Shown in pieces: positions 16,105 through 25,337 of a stretch of DNA of 64,000 nt. The notes below the pieces were generated by a model. It saw only the letters and a list, made by a program, of their open reading frames with translations, had not been told where the DNA came from and did not search any database. The DNA is from Streptomyces sp. TBY4. GTDB taxonomy: Bacteria > Actinomycetota > Actinomycetes > Streptomycetales > Streptomycetaceae. The position numbers and the translations under genes were made by a program. Every line of letters begins with the position of its first letter. The first letter of the stretch is position 1. Where the stretch lies: the NCBI RefSeq assembly GCF_024213195.1, contig NZ_JANAVF010000003.1, forward strand, positions 271,420 through 335,419, read 5' to 3'.

Positions 16105-16821
16105 GTGTCACGTGTCGCACCGCCCCCGCGCCGCAGCGCCCTCGCGGGGTTCCTGAGCCTGCTGGGCGAGCTCCTGATCACGGTGGGCCTGGTGCTCGGG
16201 CTGTTCGTGGCGTACTCGCTGTGGTGGACGAACGTCCTCGCGGACCGGGACGCGTCGGCGCGCGGGGACGCGGTGCGCGAGCAGTGGGAGCGGGCGGCGC
16301 CCTCGCAGGACGCGGCCGCGGCGCCGGGGGCGCTGGACACCCAGGGCGGGATCGGCTTCCTGCACGTGCCGGCGATGAAGAACGGCGAGGTGCTGGTCAA
16401 GAAGGGCACCGACTCGGAGGTCCTGAACGACGGCGTCGCCGGGTACTACACGGAGCCGGTGAAATCGGCGCTGCCGTGGGATCCGGCGGGCAATTTCGCG
16501 CTGGCGGCCCACCGCGACGGGCACGGGGCGAAGTTCCACAACATCGACAAGCTGAAGAACGGCGACGCGGTCGTCTTCGAGACCCGCGACACCTGGTACG
16601 TGTACAAGGTCTTCGCGGAGCTGAGCCAGACCTCGAAGTACAACGTGGACTCGATCAGCCCGGTCCCCAAGGAGTCGGGCCGCACGGCCCCGGGCCGCTA
16701 CATCACCCTGACCACCTGCACCCCGGTGTACACCTCGAAGTACCGCTACATCGTGTGGGGCGAGCTGGTCCGCACGGAAAAGGTGGACGCGAAGCGAACG
16801 CCTCCGGCGGAGCTGCGCTGA
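16105..16821 (+). CDS. srtE: Class E sortase (SrtE1/SrtE2-like)
   Basis: The 238-residue protein has an N-terminal membrane anchor (ELLITVGLVLGLFVAYSLWW) and the sortase core with Cys in TLTTCTPVYTSKYRY. The His motif reads ALAAHRDGHG, with Ala in place of the Gly before the His seen in the two neighbouring sortases. It starts 10 bases after the preceding sortase gene (GGATCCGCA spacer), so it is in the same operon. The substrates, LAxTG-tailed proteins, are not in the window. Confidence 0.93.
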   Translation: MSRVAPPPRRSALAGFLSLLGELLITVGLVLGLFVAYSLWWTNVLADRDASARGDAVREQWERAAPSQDAAAAPGALDTQGGIGFLHVPAMKNGEVLVKKGTDSEVLNDGVAGYYTEPVKSALPWDPAGNFALAAHRDGHGAKFHNIDKLKNGDAVVFETRDTWYVYKVFAELSQTSKYNVDSISPVPKESGRTAPGRYITLTTCTPVYTSKYRYIVWGELVRTEKVDAKRTPPAELR

Positions 16822-16852
16822 TTCCGAGAGCGACAGCCCGACCCTTTCGGAA

Positions 16853-17890
16853 TCACCGCAGGACCTGGAGCACCACTCCGGCGCTCCAGGCCTCCAGAAG
16901 CCCCCTGTGGACGGCCGTGACACCTCCCTGGGCGGCGATGGCCAGGGACTCGCGGGTGAAGGCGCAGGTGGCCACGTAGAGGGCCACGTCGGCCCGGTGG
17001 AGGACCTTGGCGGCGCCGAGGAACTTCTGCATCTCCCCGCTGAGGACGTGGCGGAACGGGGCGAAGTTCTTGCACTGGACGGCGACCGACCGCCCGTCCG
17101 CCGTCCGGGCGGTGATGTCGACCCCGCGGTCGCCGCCGTGCCCGCCGTACACCTCGACGTCGGTGCAGCCGTCGCGGCGCAGCAGGTCGGCGACGTGCAG
17201 CTGGAACTCCTTCCGGCTCATGGCGTCGATGGTGCCGATGACTCCGGTGAGCGCCTTCACGTCCTGGCCCCGCTGGAGGCGGCTGAGCTGGAGGTCGTGC
17301 TCGACGAGCCGCTGCTGGATCTGCTCGACGTCCTCCCGAAGGGAGATCAGTTCGTGGCGCTGTTCGCCGGAGGTCTCGATGAGGACGTTCAGCATGGGCA
17401 CGACGGTCTTGCCGAGTACGTCGGTGATCCGGCTGTCGATCCGCTCGTCGAGCTCGTCCCAACTGGGCCTGTGGATAAGGTTGTCCACAGGGCGTGTGCG
17501 GGCCTCGGCCTCGGTGTCGAGGAGGTAGGTACGCACCTGACGTGCGACTTTGCTGTCCCTGAGGAGCATTCCGACGTTCAGGACGGCCCGGCGGGGGAAC
17601 ACTGCGAGTGACGAAACTTGTGACGGAATGTCACCGAGTTGCTTGAAGTAACTCAGTTCTGTACCTGTCAAAACTCGGTAGCCGCTGGACTCCAGTTCCT
17701 CGCGGTGGTCGAACAGCAGGGCGCGAATCACGACCTCGGTGACCTCGTAATACGCCGCCACCATCGCCGTCGTCACGTGCAGCCGGTCCGGCAGGAGCGA
17801 CAGCACCTTCACCCTGTCCAGTACGTCCGTCCGCTCCAGGACGCTCGTGCGCAAGGTCTTGGACTCGAGCAGCACCGATTCGTTGATCAT
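16853..17890 (-). CDS. Mrr-type restriction endonuclease-like protein
   Basis: The 345-residue protein has a helical N-terminal half (1-205) with a possible DNA-binding segment (VTTAMVAAYYEVTEVVIRAL) and a predicted coiled coil (about 160-195). A C-terminal Mrr-like nuclease domain starts at MSRKEFQLHVADLLRRDG, with catalytic residues D in GDRGVDIT and Q-x-K in VAVQCKNF. Such proteins are type IV-like enzymes cutting modified DNA, or repair nucleases. GGGAGGG at 17898-17904 fixes the ATG. It interrupts the usual sortase-pknB adjacency and its reading frame contains an inverted pair of DnaA boxes (17470-17489). Confidence 0.82.
   Translation of the reverse strand: MINESVLLESKTLRTSVLERTDVLDRVKVLSLLPDRLHVTTAMVAAYYEVTEVVIRALLFDHREELESSGYRVLTGTELSYFKQLGDIPSQVSSLAVFPRRAVLNVGMLLRDSKVARQVRTYLLDTEAEARTRPVDNLIHRPSWDELDERIDSRITDVLGKTVVPMLNVLIETSGEQRHELISLREDVEQIQQRLVEHDLQLSRLQRGQDVKALTGVIGTIDAMSRKEFQLHVADLLRRDGCTDVEVYGGHGGDRGVDITARTADGRSVAVQCKNFAPFRHVLSGEMQKFLGAAKVLHRADVALYVATCAFTRESLAIAAQGGVTAVHRGLLEAWSAGVVLQVLR
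17470..17489. other. Inverted DnaA-box pair within a coding sequence
   Basis: TGTGGATAA (17470-17478) and TTGTCCACA (17481-17489) are perfect boxes in opposite orientation separated by GG. The second is the preferred Streptomyces form. Confidence 0.65.
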
Positions 17891-17971
17891 GATCCGTCCC
17901 TCCCGGGCGGGCCCTGCTGCCCGCCCCGTCCGGGTTAACGAACTTCGTACATATGAAGACACGTACGTACG

Positions 17972-18015
17972 GAAAACGGGTCCGGCCCCTCTCGTGGAGA
18001 GGGGCCGGACCCGTT
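17972..18015 (-). terminator. Terminator of the pknB operon
   Basis: A 19-bp perfect stem (17975-17993 with 17997-18015) and 3-base loop follow the pknB stop, and the leftward strand reads into TTTTCC. It insulates the division operon from the nuclease gene. Confidence 0.88.
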
Positions 18016-18036
18016 GGTGCTCGGTGGCGGTGGGGG

Positions 18037-20064
18037 CTAGTTGCCGAGGCCTCCGATGAAGCCGCCGCCGCCGTTGTCGTTGCCGCCGTTCTGCTGGTTG
18101 TCCGGCATCGTGACCACGTTGATCACCGTGCCGGTGGTCACCGGGCTGCCGGCGCCCGGGTCCGTGCTGAGGATCCTGGCCTTGCCGTCCGAGGAGCCCG
18201 ACAGGACGGATCCGAAGATCAGGCCCTTGGAGGCGAACTCGGCCCGGGCCGCGTTGATGGTCTTGCCGACCACGTTCGGGACCTGGAGCTGCTGGACCGC
18301 CTTGGCGACCGAGATGTTGACCGTCGAGTTGACGTCGACCTGGTTGCTGGGGCCGGGGTCCTGGCTGACGACCGTCTTGGGGGCCGTGCCCGGGGGCGCG
18401 TCCACCTCCGTGATGCTGCCGAGCTTCAGCTTGACGGCCTGCAGGGCCTTCGCCGCGTCGGCCTGGCTCTTGCCGGTCAGGTCCGGGACGGTCACCTGGG
18501 AGATTTCCTTGGCCACCGTCAGGGTGATCGTCGAGCCCTTTTCGGCCTCGCCGCTCTTCGGGTTCTGCTCGATGACCGTGCCGGGAGTCCGCTCGGACTC
18601 GACCGGCTTCTTCTCGACCTGGAAGCCCTTTTCCTGGAGCGCCTTCTCCGCGTCGGCGATCGCCAGGTTGACGACGTTCGGGACGAGGACCTTGGGGGCG
18701 CCCGTGGAGATCTTCACCTTGACCACGGAGTTCTTGGCGACCTTGGTGCCTTCGGCGGGGTCCTGTTCGCAGACGCTGCCCTTGGGGGCGGCGTCGCAGG
18801 CCATCTCGCCGGCCTGTTCGACGACGAGGCCGACGTTGGTGCCGTTGGACTTGGCCGCTTCGAAGGTCTCGCCGATGAGCTTGGGCACCGCGGGCCGGTT
18901 GTCGGCGGTGGTGTCGAAGATGGTGCGGCCGATGAGGATCGCGCCGACCAGGACGAGGATGCCGGCGGTGACCAGCAGGATCGTGGAGGCCTTGCTCTTC
19001 TTCTGCGGACGCCGGCCGCCGCGGCCGCCCTGGTCGTAGCCGCCCTGGTCCCCGTAGCCGTAGCCGCCGTCGCCCGGGGGCATCGGCGGGAGCATGGAGG
19101 TCTGGTTCGGGTCGGCGGTGCGCAGGGCGGTGGTGGGCTGGTCGTAGCCCTGGTGTCCGTAGCCGTGGCCCTGGTCGGGGTAGCCGTATCCGGGGGCGCC
19201 CATGGAGGCGGTGGCGGCGACGGGCTGGCCGTCGAGGCAGGCCTCGATGTCGGCGCGCATCTCGTCGGCGGACTGGTAGCGGTAGTCCGGGTCCTTGACC
19301 AGTGCCTTCAACACGATCGCGTCCATCTCGGGCGTGATCTCGGGGTCGAAGTTCGACGGGGGCTGCGGCTCTTCCCGTACGTGCTGGTACGCGACGGCGA
19401 CCGGGGAGTCGCCGATGAAGGGCGGCCGGACGCTGAGGAGCTCGTAGAGGAGGCAGCCGGCCGAGTAGAGGTCGGAGCGCGCGTCGACCTGCTCGCCCTT
19501 GGCCTGCTCCGGGGAGAGGTACTGGGCGGTGCCAATGACGGCGGCGGTCTGCGTCATGGTCATGCCGGAGTCGCCCATGGCGCGGGCGATGCCGAAGTCC
19601 ATGACCTTGACCTGGCCGGAGCGGGTCAGCATGACGTTGGCGGGCTTGATGTCGCGGTGCACGATGCCGGCGCGGTGCGAGTACTCCAGCGCCTGGAGGA
19701 TGCCGATGCACATCTCCAGGGTGCGCTCGGGCAGCAGTTTGCGGCCGGAGTGCAGGAGTTCGCGCAGGGTCGAGCCGTCGACGTACTCCATCACGATGTA
19801 CGGGATGGAGATGTTGTCGACGTAGTCTTCGCCGGTGTCGTACACGGCGACGATCGCCGGGTGGTTGAGCGACGCGGCCGACTGGGCCTCGCGACGGAAC
19901 CGGGCCTGGAAGGACGGGTCGCGGGCGAGGTCGGCGCGCAGGGTCTTGACGGCGACGGTACGGCCGAGCCGGGTGTCGTGGGCGAGGTAGACCTCGGCCA
20001 TGCCACCACGGCCGAGCACGTGGCTCAGCTCGTACCGGCCGCCGAGGCGACGCGGCTCTTCCAT
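18037..20064 (-). CDS. pknB: Serine/threonine protein kinase PknB with four PASTA domains
   Basis: The 675-residue protein has an N-terminal Hanks-type kinase domain (10-270): glycine loop GRGGMAEVY, Lys40 in VAVKTL, catalytic HRDIKPANV, DFG in VMDFGIA. A Gly/Tyr/Gln-rich linker, one membrane span (ILLVTAGILVLVGAILIG) and four extracellular PASTA repeats (about 380-655) that bind muropeptides follow. It controls cell-wall synthesis and division. It is the last gene of the leftward FHA-FHA-PP2C-FtsW-PBP-kinase operon, 214 bases after pbpA, so it may have its own promoter. Confidence 0.97.
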   Translation of the reverse strand: MEEPRRLGGRYELSHVLGRGGMAEVYLAHDTRLGRTVAVKTLRADLARDPSFQARFRREAQSAASLNHPAIVAVYDTGEDYVDNISIPYIVMEYVDGSTLRELLHSGRKLLPERTLEMCIGILQALEYSHRAGIVHRDIKPANVMLTRSGQVKVMDFGIARAMGDSGMTMTQTAAVIGTAQYLSPEQAKGEQVDARSDLYSAGCLLYELLSVRPPFIGDSPVAVAYQHVREEPQPPSNFDPEITPEMDAIVLKALVKDPDYRYQSADEMRADIEACLDGQPVAATASMGAPGYGYPDQGHGYGHQGYDQPTTALRTADPNQTSMLPPMPPGDGGYGYGDQGGYDQGGRGGRRPQKKSKASTILLVTAGILVLVGAILIGRTIFDTTADNRPAVPKLIGETFEAAKSNGTNVGLVVEQAGEMACDAAPKGSVCEQDPAEGTKVAKNSVVKVKISTGAPKVLVPNVVNLAIADAEKALQEKGFQVEKKPVESERTPGTVIEQNPKSGEAEKGSTITLTVAKEISQVTVPDLTGKSQADAAKALQAVKLKLGSITEVDAPPGTAPKTVVSQDPGPSNQVDVNSTVNISVAKAVQQLQVPNVVGKTINAARAEFASKGLIFGSVLSGSSDGKARILSTDPGAGSPVTTGTVINVVTMPDNQQNGGNDNGGGGFIGGLGN

Positions 20065-20278
20065 AACGTGCAGCCCTCTCCGTCAGTCCCGACCGCACCC
20101 GTGTGTGGTCCGGCGGTGTGCTGTTCGCGCAAAGGCTACCGGCCGATCGTCGGTGATCGGTTCGTGACCACAGGCTGATACCGGACCGGTACCGTGCGCT
20201 CGGATCCGGGCGGGAATGGTGACCCGGATCACATCTGTGTGCCCCTTGCGGCTCTTTGGTGGCCCTCGGCCCCGTCCG

Positions 20279-21745
20279 TCACCCCTTGTTGCTCTTGAGG
20301 ACGGCCTGCATGACGGCCTTGGCGACGGGGGCGGCGAGGCCGGCGCCGGAGATGTCCTCGCGGTCCGCGCTGCTGTCCTCGATGACGACGGCTACGGCGA
20401 CCGGCGAGCTGCCGTCGGAGTTCTGGGCGTAGGAGATGAACCAGGCGTACGGGCGCTTCTTGTTGCCCTCGCCGTGCTGGGCGGTGCCGGTCTTGCCGCC
20501 GACGGTCGTGCCGTTGATCCTGGCGGTGCGGCCGGTGCCGTTCTCGACGACGTTGACCATCATGGCCCGGACCTTCTCCGCGTTCTCGGGGGAGAGGGGC
20601 CAGCTCATCTCCTGCGGCTCGTGCTTCTCGATGACGTCGACGTTGGGCGATTCCAGCTGCTTCACCATGTACGGCTTCATCAGCTTGCCGTTGTTGGCGA
20701 TGGCGGCGGTGACCATGGCCATCTGCAGCGGGGTGGCCGCGGTGTTGAACTGGCCGATGGAGCTGAGGGCGTTGCCGTCCTTGCCCATGGTCTTGTCGTA
20801 GACGCTGGCGAAGGCGCGGACCGGGGTGTCGATCTTGTCGTTGTTGAAGCCGAACTTCTCGGCGGTCTTCACCATGTTGTCCCGCCCCACCTTGTCGCCC
20901 AGGTTGGCGAAGACGGAGTTGCAGGAGACCTGCAGGGCGTAGTTGAGGGTGGCCTTGCCGCAGTTCGGGGCGTGGTTGACCATCTCGGTCTTGGTGCCCG
21001 GGAGGATGTACGGGTCCTCGGTGTCGGTCGGCGCGTTGATGTCGGTGACGACGCCGTTCTCCAGCGCCGCGGCGGCGGTGACCACCTTGAAGGTGGAGCC
21101 GGGCGGGTAGGTCTCGCGCAGGGCGCGGTTGACCAGCTTCTTGTCCTCGCTGTCCTTGAGCTCGACCCAGGCCTTCTCGTCGGCCTTGGAGTTGCCGGCG
21201 AAGGAGCTGGGGTCGTACGAGGGGGTGCTGACCAGGGCGAGGATCGCGCCGGTGCGCGGGTCGATCGCGGCGACGGCGCCCTTGTTGGAGCCGAGCTTGT
21301 TGAACGCGGCCTCCTGCGCGGCGGCGTTGAGCGTGGTGACGACGTTGCCGCCGGCCTTCTTCTCGCCGGTGAACATGCCGATGGTGCGGTCGAAGAAGAG
21401 CCGGTCGTCGTTGCCGGTGAGGATGCCGTCCTCGAGGGATTCGAGCTGCGTCGAGCCGAAGGCCTGCGAGGCGTAGCCGGTCACGGGGGACCAGAGCGGG
21501 CCGTTGAGGTAGGTCCGCTTGTACTTGTAGTCGCTGCCGTCGGTGACGGCGGAGCCGGTGATGGCCTTGCCCTCGACGATGATGTTGCCGCGTTCGGTGG
21601 CGTACTGGGCGATCTGGACCCGGCGGTTCTCCTTGCGGGTGCTGAGCTCCTCGGCCTTGACGTACTGGATCCAGTTGGTCCGCACGAGCAGGGCCAGGAC
21701 GAGCAGCCCGCAGAAGATCGAGATGCGGCGCAGGGGCTTGTTCAT
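20279..21745 (-). CDS. pbpA: Penicillin-binding transpeptidase PbpA
   Basis: The 488-residue class B PBP has one N-terminal membrane anchor (ISIFCGLLVLALLVRTNWI), a dimerisation domain, and the transpeptidase domain with S217-x-x-K220 (GSTFK), S274-C-N276 and K418-T-G (GGKTGTAQ). It crosslinks peptidoglycan outside the membrane and works with the SEDS glycosyltransferase encoded just upstream; the two frames overlap by 4 bases (ATGA). Confidence 0.97.
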   Translation of the reverse strand: MNKPLRRISIFCGLLVLALLVRTNWIQYVKAEELSTRKENRRVQIAQYATERGNIIVEGKAITGSAVTDGSDYKYKRTYLNGPLWSPVTGYASQAFGSTQLESLEDGILTGNDDRLFFDRTIGMFTGEKKAGGNVVTTLNAAAQEAAFNKLGSNKGAVAAIDPRTGAILALVSTPSYDPSSFAGNSKADEKAWVELKDSEDKKLVNRALRETYPPGSTFKVVTAAAALENGVVTDINAPTDTEDPYILPGTKTEMVNHAPNCGKATLNYALQVSCNSVFANLGDKVGRDNMVKTAEKFGFNNDKIDTPVRAFASVYDKTMGKDGNALSSIGQFNTAATPLQMAMVTAAIANNGKLMKPYMVKQLESPNVDVIEKHEPQEMSWPLSPENAEKVRAMMVNVVENGTGRTARINGTTVGGKTGTAQHGEGNKKRPYAWFISYAQNSDGSSPVAVAVVIEDSSADREDISGAGLAAPVAKAVMQAVLKSNKG

Positions 21746-23178
21746 GACGGGCGGACCACCTGGGTCATCTCGGAGTCGGGGGACGGTGCCGGGGCCGGGG
21801 CAGGGCGGCGTGCGGTGTCGCTGATCCGGATGAGGACGGCGATGAGGATCCAGTTCGCGAGGACGGAGGAGCCGCCGGACGCGAGGAAGGGCATGGTCAT
21901 GCCGGTCAGGGGGATGAGGCCCATGACTCCGCCGGCGACCACGAAGATCTGGAGCGCGAAGGCGCCGGAGAGGCCGATCGCGAAGAGTTTGCCGAAGGGG
22001 TCGCGGGCGGCGAGGGCGGTGCGCACGCCCCGCTCGATGATCAGGCCGTAGAGCAGGAGGAAGGCCATGACCCCGGCGAGGCCGAGCTCCTCGCCGACGG
22101 TGGCGAAGATGAAGTCGGAGTTGGTGGCGAAGCCGATGAGGTCGGAGTTGCCCTGTCCCCAGCCGGTGCCGAGGACCCCGCCGGCTCCGAAGCTCATGAT
22201 CGACTGGGCGATCTGCTCGCAGGCTCCGGCGTCGAGCCCGCGCCGCTCCCAGCAGCCGAACGGGTCCATCCAGGCGCTGACCCGGGCTCCGACGTGGCTG
22301 GAGAAGCCGGCCACGACGACGGCGCCGCCGACCGACATCAGCAGGCCGATGATGATCCAGCTGGTCCGCTCGGTGGCCACGTACAGCATGATCACGAACA
22401 TGCCGAAGAACAGCAGCGAGGAACCGAGGTCGTTCTCGAAGATCAGGATGAGCAGGCTCACCGCCCAGATCACCAGGATCGGGCCGAGGTCGCGGCCGCG
22501 CGGCAGGTAGAGCCCCATGAACCGGCGGGAGGCCAGGGCGAGGGCGTCGCGTTTGACCATCAGGTAGCCGGCGAAGAACACCGCGAGGACGATCTTCGCG
22601 AACTCTCCGGGCTGGATGGAGAATCCGGCGACGCGGATCCAGATCTTGGCGCCGAAGACGTCCGCGCCGAGGCCGGGGACGAGCGGCAGGAGGAGCAGCA
22701 CCAGGGCCGCGACCATCGAGATGTAGGTGAACCGCTGCAGGACGCGGTGGTCCTTGAGCACCACCAGGACGCCGGAGAAGAGGGCGATCGCCATCGCCGT
22801 GTACATCATCTGCCGGGGCGCGGACTCGGAGAAGGCGCCGAACGAGCGCTTCGCCAGGTTCTGCAGGCGCTCGGACTGGTCCAGTCGCCAGATCAGGACG
22901 AGGCCCAGCCCGTTGAGGAGGGTGGCGATCGGCAGCAGCAGCGGGTCGGCGTACTTGGCGTAGCGCCGTACGACGAGGTGGGCGATGCCCGCCAGGACGC
23001 CGAGGCCGAGCCCGTAGGTGAGCATGCCCGGGGGCAGCTTCCCGTGGATCGACAGGCCCGCGTTGGCGTAGGCGAAGATCGGGATGACCACGGCGAAGGC
23101 GAGCAGCAGGAGCTCGGTGTTCCGCCGGCTCGGCAGCTCGATGGCGCCGATGGTGGTCGTGTTGGTGACAACGCTCAT
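21742..23178 (-). CDS. FtsW/RodA/SpoVE-family SEDS peptidoglycan glycosyltransferase
   Basis: The 478-residue protein has about ten to twelve membrane segments and SEDS signatures, including the KIWIRVAGFSIQPGEFAKIV loop, ENDLGSSLLFFGMF and the late GMTMPFLASGGSSVLANWI. SEDS proteins polymerise lipid II together with a cognate class B PBP, here PbpA. It is in the position of the ftsW-like gene of the actinobacterial pknB operon; whether it acts in division or elongation cannot be decided from sequence. Confidence 0.95.
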   Translation of the reverse strand: MSVVTNTTTIGAIELPSRRNTELLLLAFAVVIPIFAYANAGLSIHGKLPPGMLTYGLGLGVLAGIAHLVVRRYAKYADPLLLPIATLLNGLGLVLIWRLDQSERLQNLAKRSFGAFSESAPRQMMYTAMAIALFSGVLVVLKDHRVLQRFTYISMVAALVLLLLPLVPGLGADVFGAKIWIRVAGFSIQPGEFAKIVLAVFFAGYLMVKRDALALASRRFMGLYLPRGRDLGPILVIWAVSLLILIFENDLGSSLLFFGMFVIMLYVATERTSWIIIGLLMSVGGAVVVAGFSSHVGARVSAWMDPFGCWERRGLDAGACEQIAQSIMSFGAGGVLGTGWGQGNSDLIGFATNSDFIFATVGEELGLAGVMAFLLLYGLIIERGVRTALAARDPFGKLFAIGLSGAFALQIFVVAGGVMGLIPLTGMTMPFLASGGSSVLANWILIAVLIRISDTARRPAPAPAPSPDSEMTQVVRPS

Positions 23179-23209
23179 GGTGTGGCGGGCCCCCTGTGCC
23201 CGCGTATGT

Positions 23210-24682
23210 CTACTGCTTCTCGCACTGGCCGACGACCGACTGCTCCTCGGCAGTCAGGGCGGGGCCGGGTGTTTGGTTGCCCTGTGCCTCGGCGGCGCGC
23301 CGTTCCTCGTCCTTCTTGCACGCGGAGGCCTGGGTGCCGAGCTCGTCGATCTTGGCGCGGGCTCCGTCGAGGCTGCTCTCGCTGATCGTGTCCACGACCT
23401 GCTTGCGCTTGAAGGACGGGAGGTACTTCAGTTCGATGTCGGGGCGGTCGGTCTCCACCTTGGAGAGCTCCATCGGGCCCAGCTTCTGGCTGATCCCGCG
23501 GAAGAGCGCGATGTGCTCGCCCTTGGCCCCGATGTAGAACTGCGTCTGCGTCCAGCGGTAGCCCGCGTACAGTCCGCCGCCGATGACACCGAGGACCACG
23601 AGCAGCGTGAGCGTGCGCGTGGTCCACTTGCGGCCCTTGCCGCGGCGCCTGCGGGGGTGGTCGTACGTGTCCTCGTACCCGGAGTCGCCGTCGTACGGGT
23701 CGGGGTCGCCGTAGCTGCCGTACGCGTCGGCTCCGCCGCCCTGTCCCTGGGCGCCGTAACCGCCGTAACCCGGGGCCTCGCCGCTGCCGGGAGGGCCGAA
23801 GGCGCCGGCGGGCGGGCTCTGGCGGCCGAGCCCGGAGGCGCGGCCGGCGGGGGTCTGCATGGCGTTGCCGCCGTCGAAGAGCTGGTGGTGCTGGTTCTCG
23901 GCGACCGCACCGACGACGACCGGGGTGTCGTTGACCTGCGCGGCCAGGGTGTCGTTGCTGTCGGTGTCGAGCACGTCGGCCACGATGCAGGTGATGTTGT
24001 CGGGGCCGCCGCCGCGCAGCGCGAGCTGGATGAGCGAGGCCACGGTCTCGCGGGGGCCGTGGTAGTCGGCGAGGGTCTCCTCCAGGGTCTGGTGGGAGAC
24101 CACGCCGGAGAGCCCGTCGGAACAGATCAGGTAGCGGTCGCCGACCCGGACCTCGCGGATGGAGAGGTCGGGCTCGACGATGTCGCCGCTGCCCAGCGCC
24201 CTCATCAGCAGGGAGCGCTGCGGGTGGGTGGTGGCTTCCTCTTCGGTGATCCGGCCCTCGTCGACGAGGCGCTGCACCCAGGTGTGGTCCTGGGTGATCT
24301 GCGTGAGGACGCCGTCGCGGAGCAGGTAGGCACGGGAGTCGCCGACGTGGACCAGGCCGAGGCGCTGTCCCGTCCACAGCAGGGCGGTGAGCGTGGTGCC
24401 CATGCCCTCGAGCTGGGGGTCCTCCTCGACCATGACGCGCAGCTGGTCGTTGGCGCGCTGCACGGCGGTGCTGAGCGCGGTGAGCATGTCGGAGCCCGGG
24501 ACGTCGTCGTCGAGCTGCACGAGGGCGGAGATCACCTCGGAGCTGGCGACCTCACCGGCGGCCTGGCCGCCCATGCCGTCGGCGATCGCGAGGAGGCGGG
24601 GACCGGCGTAGCCGGAGTCCTCGTTGCCCTCCCGGATCATGCCCTTGTGCGATCCGGCGGCGAACCGCAGGGACAGACTCAT
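23210..24682 (-). CDS. pstP: PP2C-family protein phosphatase (PstP-like)
   Basis: The 490-residue protein has an N-terminal PP2C domain (1-240) with the metal-binding Asp motifs EGNEDSGY, ADGMGG, CSDGLSG and GGGPDNIT, a Gly/Tyr/Pro-rich linker, a membrane span (about 388-407, TLTLLVVLGVIGGGLYAGY) and an extracellular tail. It removes phosphates put on by PknB. The ATG at 24682 gives the usual MSLSLRF N-terminus; longer in-frame starts add unconserved residues. Confidence 0.95.
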   Translation of the reverse strand: MSLSLRFAAGSHKGMIREGNEDSGYAGPRLLAIADGMGGQAAGEVASSEVISALVQLDDDVPGSDMLTALSTAVQRANDQLRVMVEEDPQLEGMGTTLTALLWTGQRLGLVHVGDSRAYLLRDGVLTQITQDHTWVQRLVDEGRITEEEATTHPQRSLLMRALGSGDIVEPDLSIREVRVGDRYLICSDGLSGVVSHQTLEETLADYHGPRETVASLIQLALRGGGPDNITCIVADVLDTDSNDTLAAQVNDTPVVVGAVAENQHHQLFDGGNAMQTPAGRASGLGRQSPPAGAFGPPGSGEAPGYGGYGAQGQGGGADAYGSYGDPDPYDGDSGYEDTYDHPRRRRGKGRKWTTRTLTLLVVLGVIGGGLYAGYRWTQTQFYIGAKGEHIALFRGISQKLGPMELSKVETDRPDIELKYLPSFKRKQVVDTISESSLDGARAKIDELGTQASACKKDEERRAAEAQGNQTPGPALTAEEQSVVGQCEKQ

Positions 24683-24823
24683 GCGCACCTGCCCAGTCGA
24701 CGCCTCGGGGTACAACCGGTCTCGAGCCACACTGCCCACCCTCCGGCCTGGAGCGCGCTCGGGTCCGTGTCCCCGGTGGGACGGACCGCTGCGGCTCGCT
24801 CGCTCCGCTCGCTCATTCTCGTA

Positions 24824-25327
24824 CTACTTCCGCAGCTCGATGACGGTCTTGCCGATGCGGATCGGGGCGCCCGGCGGAATGGGCGTCGGGGTGGTCAGCC
24901 GGGTCCGGTCGAGATACGTGCCGTTGGTGGACCCGAGATCCTCGACGATCCACTGGCCGTCACGGTCGGGGTAGATCCTGGCATGCCTGCTGGAGGCGTA
25001 GTCGTCGTCCAGCACGATCGTGGAGTCGTGGGCGCGGCCCAGGGTGATCGTCTGGCCGGCGAGGGCCACCGTGGTGCCCGTGAGGGTGCCCTCGGAGACG
25101 ACGAGTTTGGTGGGTGCACCGCGGCGCTGGCGCTGCTGCGGTGGGGTCGCCGGCTGGCGGCCCTGCTGCGTCGGGGCGCCGGAAGCGCCCCCGCCGCGGC
25201 GGGAACCGCGCTGCGTGACTCTCGTACCGAAGAGGTCGCTGCGGATGACCTGGACGGCCACGATGACGAACAGCCACAGAACGGCCAGGAAACCCAACCG
25301 CATGACCGTCAGGGTCAGCTCTGACAT
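24824..25327 (-). CDS. fhaB: FHA-domain membrane protein (FhaB/FipA-like)
   Basis: The 167-residue protein has an N-terminal membrane segment (LTVMRLGFLAVLWLFVIVAV) and a C-terminal FHA domain with ITLGRAHDS, SSRHARI and LGSTNGTYLD, the phosphothreonine-binding loops. It probably recruits phosphorylated division proteins for the adjacent kinase and phosphatase. It follows fhaA after 10 bases and precedes the phosphatase gene in the same operon. Confidence 0.94.
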   Translation of the reverse strand: MSELTLTVMRLGFLAVLWLFVIVAVQVIRSDLFGTRVTQRGSRRGGGASGAPTQQGRQPATPPQQRQRRGAPTKLVVSEGTLTGTTVALAGQTITLGRAHDSTIVLDDDYASSRHARIYPDRDGQWIVEDLGSTNGTYLDRTRLTTPTPIPPGAPIRIGKTVIELRK

Positions 25328-25337
25328 TGCCCCCGCT

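Noticed and set aside
16853..20098. A very long open frame on the leftward strand joining the nuclease gene to sequence within pknB
   Set aside because: The upstream part is out of frame with pknB, has Arg/Pro/His-rich composition typical of high-GC shadow frames, and a strong RBS and ATG exist at 17890.
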